A stretch of 64,000 bases of DNA, from contig CAJNOJ010000003.1 of NCBI GenBank assembly GCA_905250025.1, positions 1,157,032-1,221,031 of the forward strand. The letters are read 5' to 3'. The first letter of the stretch is position 1, and every line of letters starts with the position of its first letter. The notes under the pieces are model-generated. The model was given only the letters and a program-made list of their open reading frames with translations, did no database searches and was not told the origin of the DNA. Position numbers and translations under genes: made by a program. Shown one piece after another: positions 24,043 through 36,371 of the stretch. The DNA comes from Adineta ricciae (taxonomy: Eukaryota; Rotifera; Eurotatoria; Adinetida; Adinetidae).

Positions 24043-27000
24043 ATGACGATGAGGCACAACTTTATTATTGGTAAGTAAATTAAAGAACACTGTTTACATC
24101 AATATTCAATACAAACACTAACTCGATATCTGTACTTTTTAATAATACAGGCTTGATAAGTGTCTTGTCGGCGATAACAATTTATTTACCTGATGAAGTA
24201 GCATCATTTACTCGATGTCCAGAGCATGGCACAACGAATGTTCCAACAATAAGCTATCATCCAGATGAAAAATTCTGTAATGTTTACCATCAATGCAACT
24301 GTACTTTAACGCAATGCCAAGTGGTTGAATCACACGTTTGCCCAATCGCCAAAGTTTATTCGAAGACGAAAGCGACTTGTTTAGGTATTGTTAACCAGCA
24401 ATGATTTTCTCAAGAAAACAAAACTTTGTTGCTGTTCATTTCTTAGATATCGAAGAGGAAGGTTGTGACTCGACCTATGTTCAATGGGTCCAAACGCATA
24501 GCAGCAACGCTGACAATGACAATCGTCAAGTTGCTATTATGGTTTCTGATTCTCTGCTTCCATCAACATCAACCAAAGATTTCGAATGTGAACAAGGTCA
24601 ACCAGGCAAATTCAGGTAAAAAGTCATTTGTATCTTGAATTCGAAAGTTAAGCCGTTCCATTTTCTTTCTAGTGATCCGAACATTTGTAATATATTTCAT
24701 GTGTGCATCACTCGAAACGAGAAGACAGTCGATCAACCATTCATGTGTCCATACCCAACGGTATTCAAAAGTGGATCATCAGGCAAAATGTTCTGTGCTC
24801 GACCAGAACCGAACGATTGCCGTGGTAAAGCTTTCTATCGCACGATGGAAGATGCATCAAACTTAGCTAGAAATATCGACACTGACAATGATGATGTAAC
24901 AAGTTATCGTTTACCCGCGAATACACTCATGATCGAACGATGTACTCAACCAGGTCTCTATCCTGACAGTCTCTATTGCAATGCATATCATCAGTGTACA
25001 AACAATGGTGAGGATCAACAATATTTGTGTGAAAACCAATTACTTTTTAATCCCGAATCGAATATTTGTGATTATCCAATCAATGTTGTTTGTGGAGGTA
25101 AGATTGAAAAACTTGAAATCATTCTCGATGATGTCATCGATGATATTTATCTATTGATTCTTTCTTTTATTCAGGTAAAGGTTTACTTCGTCGGCCAGCT
25201 GGTTTTTCAAATGGTACTCTTGTCAACTCTTCCTATATCATGGTTTATGGAAGTGAACTTCGTCCTGATTGTCCATCGGATGTTTCAAATGTCCTGGTTC
25301 CTGACATGAACTACTGTAATGTTTTCTATCATTGTCAAGCAGGTCGTGGTTCGGTCTATATGTGCCGTGAAGGGACAGTATTTGATTCGACTAACCAAGA
25401 AGGTGTTAGTTCATGTCGTCTAGAAGAATTGATTGACTGCGGCAATCGATTAATTTTAACTTCTCAAGGCAAACGTCCATCTACATACATCAAGAAAGAG
25501 AAAACATTCACCAATTTGAATTTATTCGGTCTGGATACAAATCAACCGCGAGACAAGAACATGTTCTTAAATAAAAATCTTCATCCAAGATATTCCAATT
25601 TTATTCTATTACCACCACCAATGCAAAATCAAAAGGTTGTTGTCAACGTTCCGTTCGATTGTAAGGGACGTATCGATGGTCACTGGCGTGACACACGTTA
25701 TTGTGATGTGTTCCATGCTTGTATTGCTGGTGAACAAAAACGTTCCTATGGTTGTAATCAAATCGGCGAGCGATTTTATTTCGATGATGCATCGCAGAAG
25801 TAAAAAGAAGACTCCGAATTTACCGCAGGTCTTTCTTTATGTTGTGTTGCTTATTGTAGATGTGAATTTGCTAGTAGAAATCTAAATGGATGCCAATCAA
25901 ATCAATATTATACAGCAATTGAACCTATTCCAGCTGTACCAGGAGCACAATTAGCCACAGGTATGATAAATATTATTATAATTAATCGAAAGAAATGAAA
26001 AGAAACAATATTGAAATTTTAGAAGCACCAACAGAACCATGGAAAATATTCATTCAATCTCGTGAACAATTCAGTTGTACAGGTAAATGAAGAAGATATT
26101 GAATTTAATTGAGATATCTATGACTGTTCACTGTCTCTTTCACATCGGAATAGGAAAACAAGATGGTTTTTATGCTAGTCGCTGGTGTAATGTCTTCTAT
26201 CGATGTTATACAGGTATTGCTAGTGCTTTTCTTTGTCCAAAAATGCCAAGTGGTGCTCGATTGTGGTGGGTCCAACACGGTTCACCACAAGGCGTTGCTC
26301 AAGAAACAGCTCAATGTACATGGCCATGTGAAACTGGCAGACGATGCTCAAGCTCTGGTGGAATCATTGTTGATTCAGGTTCAACAGTTAGTGAAAATCA
26401 ACAAGAAGCCGAAAGTGTTTTCTCACAATCACTTTGCACATCTTCGTCTTCCTCCTCATCGTCAGGTAGTTACAATCCAGGACAAGGTGCAGGTGTAGCA
26501 GGCACTGGAAGTAATGGACAACAATCAATCTCACCCAGCGGACCTGGAACCACAAGTGGTCAAGCAGGAAATGTTGATGGTAAGTCTACCGAAATGATCA
26601 ATAGTTGTACTTAGCAGAAACGAGTAACTTTTCTCTATTCACTTTGTAGGATCATTTTACGTGGATTCTGATGTCAGTTGTATTAGTCAAGCTGATGGCG
26701 TGTTTCTCGGTAGTCGCTATTGCAATGTATTTCATCGATGCGTTAGCGGTACACGACGAGACTTCCGTTGTCCTCGTGCTACCAATACCCCGTATGACCT
26801 TTGGTGGAATCAACAAACTCAACAATGCGATTGGCCATGTAAATTTACTGTCATTCGTTGTCAAAGCTCAGGAGTGAGATCTTCTTCTATTAATTTTAGG
26901 TCGAATTCCATGTTCGGGCACTGTTTTTGGTACGGCAACAACAGCTCAACAAGTACGCACTGAAAATGCTCTCCTATTCAGCAATGAATGTGCTGGCTAC

Positions 27001-30000
27001 CAATCCGCTGTCAATACAAATATTAATACTGGTATCTTTAATAGTCAAGCAATGGTTTACTCATCTTTACCACAGGAACCTGAACCAGCACGTAGCGCCA
27101 TGTCGAAGTTGATTGAAAATCCAGATCCAAATTTCATCTGTACACAACCAGGTAAATTCCCCACTCGACGTTATTGCAACGTTTATTATGAATGTTCGGA
27201 TGCCGGCTTACCACCAACCCAAACATTCGAATGTATCGATAGCTTCTTCGATCGTAGTCAAGGTTTATGCATGCCTAAAGATCAGGTACCATGCTTGGGT
27301 GGTATTTATCCTTACGATTCAGTTCCTATTGATCGTAACCCAGATTCATTACAATGTTCAACCAATTCAGGCTTTCAGTTGCATACGTCTAGACAATTCT
27401 GTAACATTTACTATCTCTGTGACGGTACACAAACGACACCAACAACATTCCGTTGTTTCGATCGTCAAACTCAACAAGAAGGTATTTACGATCCATTCGC
27501 TGAACGATGTGACTCACGACGCAATTCCAATTGTCAAAATTCTATCTTAAATTTGAGTCAAACACAATTATATCGCTCAATATCAATTGATCACACACGT
27601 CTACCCGATCTGTCTACGTTGCCATGTAAATATGATCAACAATATGTCATCGAACATGAACAATACTGCAATTTGTATCATGTTTGCAAACAAGGTGATT
27701 ACCATCTGTACGCTTGCATCTCAAATGGCGAAGATAATCAACCAACATCTTATTTCTATCAACCAAACGGTCAATGTGCTGCACCATTATCAACATTGTG
27801 CCCCAAAACAAAAAGTGTTTTTAGTTATGGACGATTATTAGCTACTGCCAATAGTGAAATTTTTCAACCATTTATTATGCCAGGACAACAACAACAACAA
27901 CATAATTACGGCTCGATGCCAATTCAAGAACGTGTAGAACCAATTCCAAAATGCCGTTCAAACGATAACTATATCATTTCACATGAACGTTATTGTAATT
28001 TATTCTATGGTTGTAAAGAAGGCGAACTTATCCTTTATGCCTGTGTTGATCGTTCAACAAATGTCTATGGTGGCATCTTTCAACGATCGACTGGCAATTG
28101 TGTAGCACCAGAAGGCAACTCGAAAGAATGCCCAAACAATGAATTCTACCGTCCAACAGTAGCGGCAACGACACGAATGTATCCCAACGTAGCATTTCGT
28201 TCGTATACAATGCTCGAAACATCGAACGAAACTTCAGCAAGTCTACATGAGAGAAAGTTTAATGAAACAAACGAAATCAAAACAACATTTTCTTGTGTGA
28301 ATCGTGTGGATGGTTACTACGAATCAGAATGGTGTAACATTTTCTATCGTTGTGTTGCTGGCAAGCGTATTAACGAGCGTTGTCCATCCGCTGCTAGTCA
28401 ACCGTTGGCAAACTATGATCTCTGGTGGAGACATCAAAGTCCAATTTACAATGCCAGCAATCCACAATATTTCGGCGGTTTAGATTATTTGGTACGATGT
28501 GAATGGCCATGTAAAGTCGAGTGCAAGAAAACAATTTGGATCTCATCGGACAAAACTAATGGTGTCGCTGATCAAGTTCTCAAACAAGATCAAGAACTTC
28601 GACCTGGCTGTTCATTGGTTGTGAATCGAAAAATTGAACAAACGGTTTCACCACCACAAAAAATGGTCATGTATTCTGATATACCGAATCCAACAAATTT
28701 CACTTGTCCATTGAATTTACAAGGCGTTAAGACACGTTTCGCTGATCCCAAATACTGCAATGTGTTCCACGAATGTATTAATTCCAAATTAATTTTGTCA
28801 TACCTCTGTATTGAATCACAATTTGATTCAAAAGAAAAAGATTGTGTGCCATTTCCAGCAATGAATACTTGTCCGGAAGAACGTCGATATTCATACTCAC
28901 GTTCACGTTTCGCTGCTCATACAACACCATCAGCATACTTCGAAGCTGTTGAAGTCCGAAGTGTCAATCCAAGCGGTTACGAATGCATTACAGATGGTAT
29001 CCATACTGATCCAATGTTCTGCAATCTCTTTCATGCTTGTTCGGGCCGTACACGACGAACATTCCAATGCCGCCAAACAGGTACAGATGGTATTAATGAA
29101 GGTGTCTCGACATTTGATTTGAATACGAAGAGTTGCACAAGATTTTCCACCTACTCATGTCCAACATTACTCTATAATCAAGAATTTGTTATCTTACCTG
29201 TAATGTTTATACCACCAACAGTATCACCATGCGGTAACGAAGGTTTCTTTCCTGTCTCCGATGTAACAGCACAATATTGTAACATGTTTGCATGGTGCTC
29301 TAAGGGACACGGTGAACCAAAAGTATTTGAATGCGTTCCATCAGTCCCAGGCGCACATCCAGGCGCATTCGACATATCACGACGATCGTGCACGTCACGT
29401 GTGACATGTCCACGAGCGCGACATTCATCGCCATACAATACAAGCGCACTTGCAATGACATTACGACCAAAGATCATCAGTATCGGCAAACGAAAACAAT
29501 TCTCATTGACAAGTACGATGCTTGAGAATGGCTACATTGCCTTGGGTGTTGATTTTCAAACATCATTCACATGTCCACTGGGCACAACAGGATTCTATGC
29601 TAATCCAAATTATTGCGATGTTTTCCATTACTGTTATGAAACGGGTGAATTGGCATCTTTTATTTGTGCATCAATGCCTAATCGGTATCAACTCTGGTGG
29701 AGTCATCAGAACGAACCAGGTCGACCAGACGTATGACTAGCAAATGCGATCATTAAAAACTTTTGAATACACAATATTTTCTCTTCTAGAATGTTTTCTG
29801 CGATTGGCCATGCAATTTACAAGGTGCTTACGCATGTCCTGCACATAAATCAAATCTTATGCGTGATCGACAGCCCGTTGGTAACGTTGCGCAACAAGAA
29901 GTTATTGAAGCTACGTGCTCATCAGCTCAAGTGCCAACAGTCGGAGTGATTGTCAGCGGCATAACACCAGATCCTGTCGGTATTTTGACACCAACATTCT

Positions 30001-31181
30001 TTCCTGCGCCATCACAAAATGTAAACAATATTCCGCCATCACCACAACCATCAAGTAAAAATGAAAGAGAACAAAAAGAATCGATTTTTATCTATGAATA
30101 TTTCTGTTAGTCCCTTCATCGGTTCTCGGTTATCAACCATGTGCTCCGTCCAATGAGTGGTATGTTAGCTCACCAACTATTCGATGTAGTACATCCTTTG
30201 CGGCAACGGGCTTTGCACCGGATCCAAAAGATTGCTCAAAATACTATGCATGTGATGCATATGTCGGTCCCGATGGCATGTCATCAGGTGAGATTAGTTA
30301 CAAGTCGAAACAATGAATCATTTATTTGTAATCAATTCTTGAAGGCATGTTGATGCAATGCTTGGCTGGATTATGGTGGGATCAACAAAGACGTACATGT
30401 GTACTTCCATCAGAAGTAGCTTGTAATCCATACAATATTATTAATTCTCAAGGGCAAAATTTATTTGTGGACAATAATCCAACTGGTGAGGCGTTTTTTC
30501 AAGTGAAAAAGAAAACTACATCCTTTCCTTTTATTTTCAGTTATATATCAACCACTACCACCAGTAGTACCTTTTCCATCTGTAGATACAACACCCGTTG
30601 TAGTCTATCCACCACAACAACCACCACAACCACCTGCGCAAGTTGTCCCAGGTTAATACATTTCATAGCCAATGATGATAGGAAATAACCGGTGTCATCT
30701 TTTCTGTATTTTAGCTGGCTCAACTGGACCACCATGTCGCGGTGGACCGTTATGTATTGACGTTGGTCTTAACATCCTTCAACAAATGAAAGGCATTCCC
30801 GGTCGACCAGGCTGGTTGTATGTATCATTATTTGTTCCTGATTTTTCACAGCTGTCATTGCTCTTTGTCTTTAATAGCTATAAATGCGACAGTCAATGTG
30901 CACTTGAAATGCGTTGTCCGCCAGGTCTAGTCTTTGACGATGTATATCAACGTTGTGAATGGCCGGGTGCTGGTTCTCAAAGCGTAAATCAACGTTTAGG
31001 TAGTTTACGAGATAAAAAACCCGATGACACGAAAAGTACAACTAAATCCAAAGTTAAAAAGTTACGTGTCATGTCGACAACCTCAGCATCAACAACAACA
31101 GCAACAACATCAAAACAAATGAATGTTACCGCAACAACAGTATCATCAAAAAATCAAACTGCAAAACTTGTCGAACCATAG
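24043..31181 (+). CDS. Giant secreted multi-CBM14 (peritrophin-A) chitin-binding protein
   Basis: Sixteen exons (24043-24070, 24151-24384, 24447-24615, 24673-25097, 25175-25799, 25860-25960, 26023-26082, 26154-26579, 26650-26838, 26900-29730, 29790-30054, 30111-30287, 30345-30485, 30541-30651, 30715-30817, 30878-31181) join in phase to 2062 residues. An N-terminal hydrophobic segment (LISVLSAITIYL) acts as signal peptide. There are about 17-18 chitin-binding type-2 repeats, each with the core [YFW]-C-[ND]-x-[FY]-x-x-C, from FCNVYHQC near residue 55 to a degenerate C-terminal copy. Repeats 6, 7, 12, 16, 17 and perhaps 18 form a second class with an LWW segment; most of these end in C-x-W-P-C. 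Linkers are Ser/Gly/Gln- or Pro-rich; the last ~60 residues are Thr/Ser/Lys-rich. No catalytic domain or transmembrane anchor. A chitin-crosslinking extracellular matrix protein (cuticle, trophi, gut lining or egg) is inferred. Confidence 0.9.
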
Positions 31182-31965
31182 ATAAAGAACGAACTGTCAT
31201 ACAGTTCACACATAAGATGAAGACATATTTAGATATATACATTTAAATTCTTCTTCCATTACTTCTTTATTTATTTGTAGAGAAAGAAAAAGAAAGACGA
31301 TTTTTTTTCTTCTACTTATAGCTACTTTTGTTTGTTTTCTTTTTCCGGCCTTTTTCTTCATGTATATAATTCTAGTTATACTTTCCACGACGAATTTCAT
31401 TCATTTCTGTTGCAATTGTTGCATGAAAAACTTCTTTGTTTCGTTTTCTGGATAAAAATCATTATTATTATTTATTATCCTTGCACTTTTCTTCAAGAAA
31501 TAAAAGAAATAATCTTCTCAAAAGATTAACCATAGAACGATTGACTTCAAAGCATCTTTCACGGTGACCTTTCTTCTCTAAGATAAGACACAATGATATT
31601 TACCATGGATGACAAACGTTTGTTTTTATTTATGCTTAGATTTAATCTTACGTGTAGTCTTAAAATTGCTGTGCGAGTGATGACATAAACATTGCATAAA
31701 TGATTGCCCGTTATTTGATGCATAGAACTGTTCGTGTTGGCTGAGCAGTGATCATTTTTCATAGAATTAGTTTTGATGGTAACCGTTGAAGTTTTGCGAG
31801 AAGAATCGCACGAGTGAGTTCTATACTTAAATGTTTCTGGAAAACGAAACATATATTTAGCAAGAATTTCGTCTACTTTCATCAATTAACAGTATGACTA
31901 AAAGAAATGATATATCAAATTCATTATGCGCGAATTTTCATACAAAAAAAATCATCTAAACATGA
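31182..31965. other. Convergent 3' region
   Basis: 784 bp after the chitin-binding gene. AATAAA-like signals occur near 31498-31506. A 108-codon minus-strand ORF at 31559-31885 has no recognisable feature and lies downstream of a stop codon of the next minus-strand gene; I treat it as 3'UTR/chance. Confidence 0.45.
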
Positions 31966-32943
31966 TTATGAGGTATTTGAGACCATCGATGTATCACTAT
32001 GGTCACGTCGTTGGCGCATTCTACGCTTTCTTGGCGACGAACGGCAACACAAAAAGTAACTGCTAATACTGACGATAGTAATAACGGTAATCACGACAAT
32101 TATACAAATAGGAACACTAGCCGGACTACTCCAAAAGGATTCTTCTGGTAATGGCTTTTTATTCATATAAACTTCGTTGATTGAATCTTCATTCGAACCA
32201 TTATTAACTGTTAAAGTCTTCAATTCTCTATCGAAATCGGCAACTGTCGGTGGATCTTCATAGCTCATCTATTTCATAAAGCACAAGGTTCAACCCGGAA
32301 GTCAATCGAAAGATTTTACTCGATAATAACACATATAAGTAAAGTTCTTCTTTTGAGTTGTAGTTAAACATGGATTCTTCGATGCTGGATATCGCTCACG
32401 ACAAAGGATAGGTCGATCATGAAATGCATAATACGTTGTCGTTAAATTATCATTCAAAACGTTGGGATTCGTCGCCGTTGCTTGTCCACCGTGATGTTCG
32501 AAAGATACGTATGATTTTTTGTCATCAAACTCGACATTGCTCTCACCCGATGATCCGAGACGTGTTACACGAAATTTCAGATTCTTGAATGCATTCTTAG
32601 GCTTGTGTTTTATATTCAGGTGTGTCTTCTCTTTTTTGATAACATTCTTATTACAGGCAACTGTTGTTGAATTCCACTCAAGTAGTGTGACGGACTCAAT
32701 GTGATTGTCGGGTAAAAACGACATCCGATTCGAGCATTTGAGCGATCCAAGTTTTTCGATTGTTATATCACGTATGACATGCTGTTCGTAGGGATTGCAA
32801 CGGAAAATAGTCAGCGCTTTTTGAAAGATAACATCGATCTTGTACCCGTCTAGTTTAACTGGAGTCTTTTTTCCCCAGGAGTACGTCAAATGAAATGCGA
32901 ACATAAATGCAAAAATGAGTAGAAGAATAGAATAGAAATACAT
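31966..32943 (-). CDS. Unknown type I single-pass membrane glycoprotein
   Basis: Two exons (32943-32320, 32268-31966; intron 51 bp) give 308 residues. A clear N-terminal signal peptide (ILLLIFAFMFAFHLTYS) is followed by a ~230-residue ectodomain with about six cysteines and several N-glycosylation sequons (NST, NLT, NFT, NGS). Near residues 250-280 lies one hydrophobic helix (VPICIIVVITVITIVSISSY), then CC and a short basic tail (RKRRMRQRRDHS) rich in Ser at the end. Topology is therefore outside-in with a ~30-residue cytosolic tail. I do not recognise the ectodomain family; adhesion or receptor roles are possible but unsupported. Confidence 0.8.
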
Positions 32944-34067
32944 AATTGAAAAGATTTGTCAACAAGAAATCGAGCGCTTTTCGCACGAGAAGACCTCTAT
33001 TGTGTCCGACTATTTGTAATTGATATACTACAGATTTTCAAGTACAGACATACTTTCGACTGATGAAACAACAATCATCGAAGTTCAAGTGCTCACATAA
33101 ACATTGATGTTTTTGTTTCTGTGTGTTCATATCGATGCTTAAAAAGTATTGTCTTTATTCTGAGACATACCCAGAATTGATTCGTTGACTGCGCTGTGAG
33201 AAGGTAAGAATAAGAATTGTCAAAATCGAATGCAAGTAGAGATGAGAACAGACTGAATGTGTGAGAAAGTATACTTTGACGTCATGAACATTTTGTGCTA
33301 AATTGCCAGGGATTCGGTTCGAAGTTTTCTTTCAAGAACTGATGTTTCCAAATATATTGTTTATACCGAAAACTATGAATAAATTTTTGCTTTTTTTTGG
33401 ACCCAATGACATCTTTAATTGTGGTAGAAAAGCACTGTAAATTGCTTTAATGAATAGATGATGTCACACTGATAAGAAAAGACTTCTGAGTTCAAAAGCT
33501 GTAAGCACATCGAGATCGAACCGGTCGAAATCATACTGATGAAAAAATGTCAATTAAGGCAAAAATGAACAACAGTGGTCATCACACTGACGTGAATGGG
33601 GTACTGAACGACTAAAAAGAACAAAGATAGGTTATTCTCTTCCACATATGTTCGTGACCGTGATCAATACGAGTGCGTTTCTGATAGAAAATCATTATAA
33701 GTATGATCGATTTCATGTATGGCCGAAAAGTGTGACGTACTCGTACTCTCGCCTCTTTTCAGTAAAAACAAATCATTAGTAACCTTATACACGAGTGACG
33801 CAAGTAGGTCCACCTATCATCTAGCTCTTTTTTCTTGACATTAAAAGTGAATACGCAATAGATATATTATAAAATTGTGAGTACATCGAAAAAATTCAAG
33901 GCCAATTTTGAAAACATAGCATGACTACCGACCAGTAGAACTACTGGCAAGGCTTTTTACGGCTATTTTTTGGTTGATATTCCTTGTATCTATATAAAGG
34001 GATGAGAACTGACGGAAATAGATAAAATATACTCAATTGATATCGAGCAGAATCTTTTAGTGTTGAC
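32944..34067. other. Divergent intergenic region, membrane protein / mannanase
   Basis: 1.1 kb between divergent starts. No ORF of interest. The right end carries a TATA box for the mannanase gene. Confidence 0.5.
33991..33998 (+). promoter_or_regulatory. TATA box of GH26 mannanase gene
   Basis: A perfect TATATAAA followed by GGG, 70 nt before the ATG at 34068. An acceptor-like CTTTTAG also occurs 7 nt before the ATG. Confidence 0.55.
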
Positions 34068-35911
34068 ATGAATTGGCAACTGTCGGTCAACTTCTGTTTT
34101 CTAATGCCTGTTTTAACTTTATGTCTGGCGCAACAACAACCTGTTGACAGTTCAGCTAACGCAAAAACGAGACAAGTTCTTACTTTTCTTGCTGGCTTAG
34201 CGCAACAAGGTATTTTTTTCTAAAAACGACAAAGTTTTAGAGACGTGAAACCATTTATTCGTCTCCAGGGAAAGTGCTCTCGGGCCAATTTGCCGGCTAC
34301 AGCCCCGATACGTTCAGTACAAGCATCATCGATCAAATTACTCAACAAATTGGTAAAACTCCAGGTATTCTCGGTTGTGATTGGGCATGCGGCTGGAATT
34401 ATAAAACCCCACCGGAAGATCTGATCAACTATTCATGCAATTCAGCATTGAAAACGCATTGGAATTTAGGTGGTTTGGTAACGGTCAACATGCATTTACC
34501 CAATCCTGTTTCATCCAATGGTGGTGGTTACAAGGATCGATGGAATTTAAATTTTGCTGATTTGATCAATACAACAACACAAACTGGACAACGATGGCGC
34601 TTGTTTCTCGATCGAATGGCCGACGGTTTAAACGATTTACAACAGGCCGGTGTTACAGTTCTATTCCGTCCATTCCATGAAATGAATGGTGAATGGTTCT
34701 ACTGGGGCAATCAGGTAAGTAGACAAAAATCTATCGTTGTACAGCTACTGCTATGAAATATATCCTTATGATTGAACAGGATGCACAAACATTCAGGAAT
34801 GTTTGGATCGACATGTTTAACTATTTGACAAATACAAAAAACATACACAATGTTCTCTGGGTCTACTCGCCAGATCATAGTCGAGGAAATCATTTAGCTT
34901 ACTATCCTGGTAGTGCATACGTTGATGTTGTTGCACTCGATGTTTACACAGACGATCCAGTAAGGAAGTCAATGCAAATTTGATTGCTCGAACGAAAATT
35001 GTATGCTCTTTAGAATTCAATGAATGGATACGATGAAATGATCACTTTAAATAAAGTGTTCGCTCTTGGTGAAGTCGGGCCAAGCACAGTCAATAATCAA
35101 TTTCAATACACGCGTTGGTAATAACAAAAAATCACGTACTTTTTCTCACCGATATCTTTGACATATGTTAAGGTTAACTGCCATCGAAACTAAATTTCCA
35201 AATATTACCTATTTCCTAGCTTGGAATGATGGTTGGGCACCTATTTCAAATAAATATGCTTGTGCTTTTTACAATCACCATCGCGTACTCAATCGAGAAG
35301 ACATGACTTTGAACAATACTCTCCTGACAACGACGACAATTTCTACTACAGCTCCATCGACTGTTTCGTCTACAACTGTAAGTTCAACCCAAGTTTCAAC
35401 CGTATCTTCAAGCAGTGGCACTACTAGTAGTTCAACATCTCCAATCGTTATCTACAATTTCTCTAATGGTATTGGACAATGGCAAGGATGGAACTTAAAC
35501 GGTGGTCCATGGCAATCTAATGAATTTACTTTCTCATCAACTGATAGTTTGAAAGCTGATGTACAATTGTATTCAGGCAGCAAATCTTCCATGTACACAA
35601 ATCAAGCATCAACATTTACGTTTTCCGGTTATCAACGATTAGTGGTTCGTGCTCGAGTTGCTTCATGGGGATTTTCGTCCAGTGGCACAATGGGCGCTAA
35701 ACTTTACATAAAAACAGGATCATCCTGGACGTGGTATGACTCTGGCTTGACACAATTGAACAGCAATTCGGCAACACAAATTGTTCTCAATTTAAGTACC
35801 ATTTCTGCAGCAGATCTAGCATATATTAGAGAAGTTGGCGTGGAATTTACCTCCAGCGACAATGGAAGTCAAACAGCAGTCTACATCGCATACATCACTG
35901 CCGAAAATTAA
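34068..35911 (+). CDS. Secreted GH26 endo-beta-mannanase with C-terminal CBM-like domain
   Basis: Predicted to hydrolyse beta-1,4-mannan backbones extracellularly. Five exons (34068-34209, 34269-34714, 34780-34959, 35014-35117, 35173-35911) give 536 residues. Order: signal peptide (about 1-21, ending LTLCLAQ), GH26 catalytic barrel (about 35-325), Ser/Thr linker (about 340-380), and a beta-rich carbohydrate-binding-like module (about 381-536). GH26 signatures are LSGQFAGY, the acid/base Glu E185 in FRPFHEMNGEWFYWG, and the nucleophile E276 in ALGEVGP; late WND(G)W completes the cleft. The catalytic pair is intact. GH26 with a C-terminal module is typical of bacteria and some fungi; in this animal context, horizontal acquisition is inferred, with four small introns gained since. 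The module could be CBM-type for mannan, but its family number cannot be assigned by eye. Confidence 0.93.
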
Positions 35912-36371
35912 CTTTTTCCAGAAAAAAGAAAACACTTTTTCCCACTAACAAATCTTCTATTTGCTAACAAAATAAAAAATATGAGAAAATGTTGAGTTCT
36001 ATTATAGTTACCTATTCATACACTTTCATAACGCATTGATTGTGTCAAAGCGTGTCTGTTTTCACATTGAACAACTTTTATGTGCACATGCGCACTTACA
36101 TCCATTGATCGCTTGCATGATGTCGCCACTTGTCGAAATCATCTATTCTGTGTCTCTATTTCATCCAACCATAAACCTTGACATACTTCTTTTTTCATAA
36201 GTAAACAGCTGATTGATCGACGAAGAATTTGTTCATTTCCATTAGAATAAGAAATACGAAACATTCATGTACTTACTAGTTTCAATCGTAATTATTGAAA
36301 TAACATAAACAATTTGTTTTCTTCCCGACGTGCTATACACAATTTTGTCTTTTTGTTGAATATCCTTCACA
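35912..36371. other. Spacer, mannanase / cyclin K
   Basis: 460 bp. Holds the mannanase polyadenylation signal and AT-rich sequence; no gene seen. Confidence 0.5.
35971..35976 (+). terminator. Polyadenylation signal of mannanase gene
   Basis: AATAAA 60 bp after the stop codon. Confidence 0.6.

Noticed and set aside
26839-26899. Unclear junction in the chitin-binding gene, seemingly needing a non-canonical donor
   Set aside because: The GTAAAT donor at 26839 splits the Cys codon of WPC and rejoins in phase with the acceptor at 26899, so splicing is canonical.
31559-31885. 108-codon minus-strand ORF downstream of the membrane-protein gene
   Set aside because: No recognised motif, not in phase with an acceptor from the upstream exon, composition like the 3'UTR.
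8711-35911. A linked galactomannan pathway made of the galactonate dehydratase and the mannanase
   Set aside because: The genes are 24 kb apart with unrelated genes between them, and mannanase products (manno-oligosaccharides) do not feed directly into galactonate catabolism. No shared regulation is shown beyond the similar TATA position.
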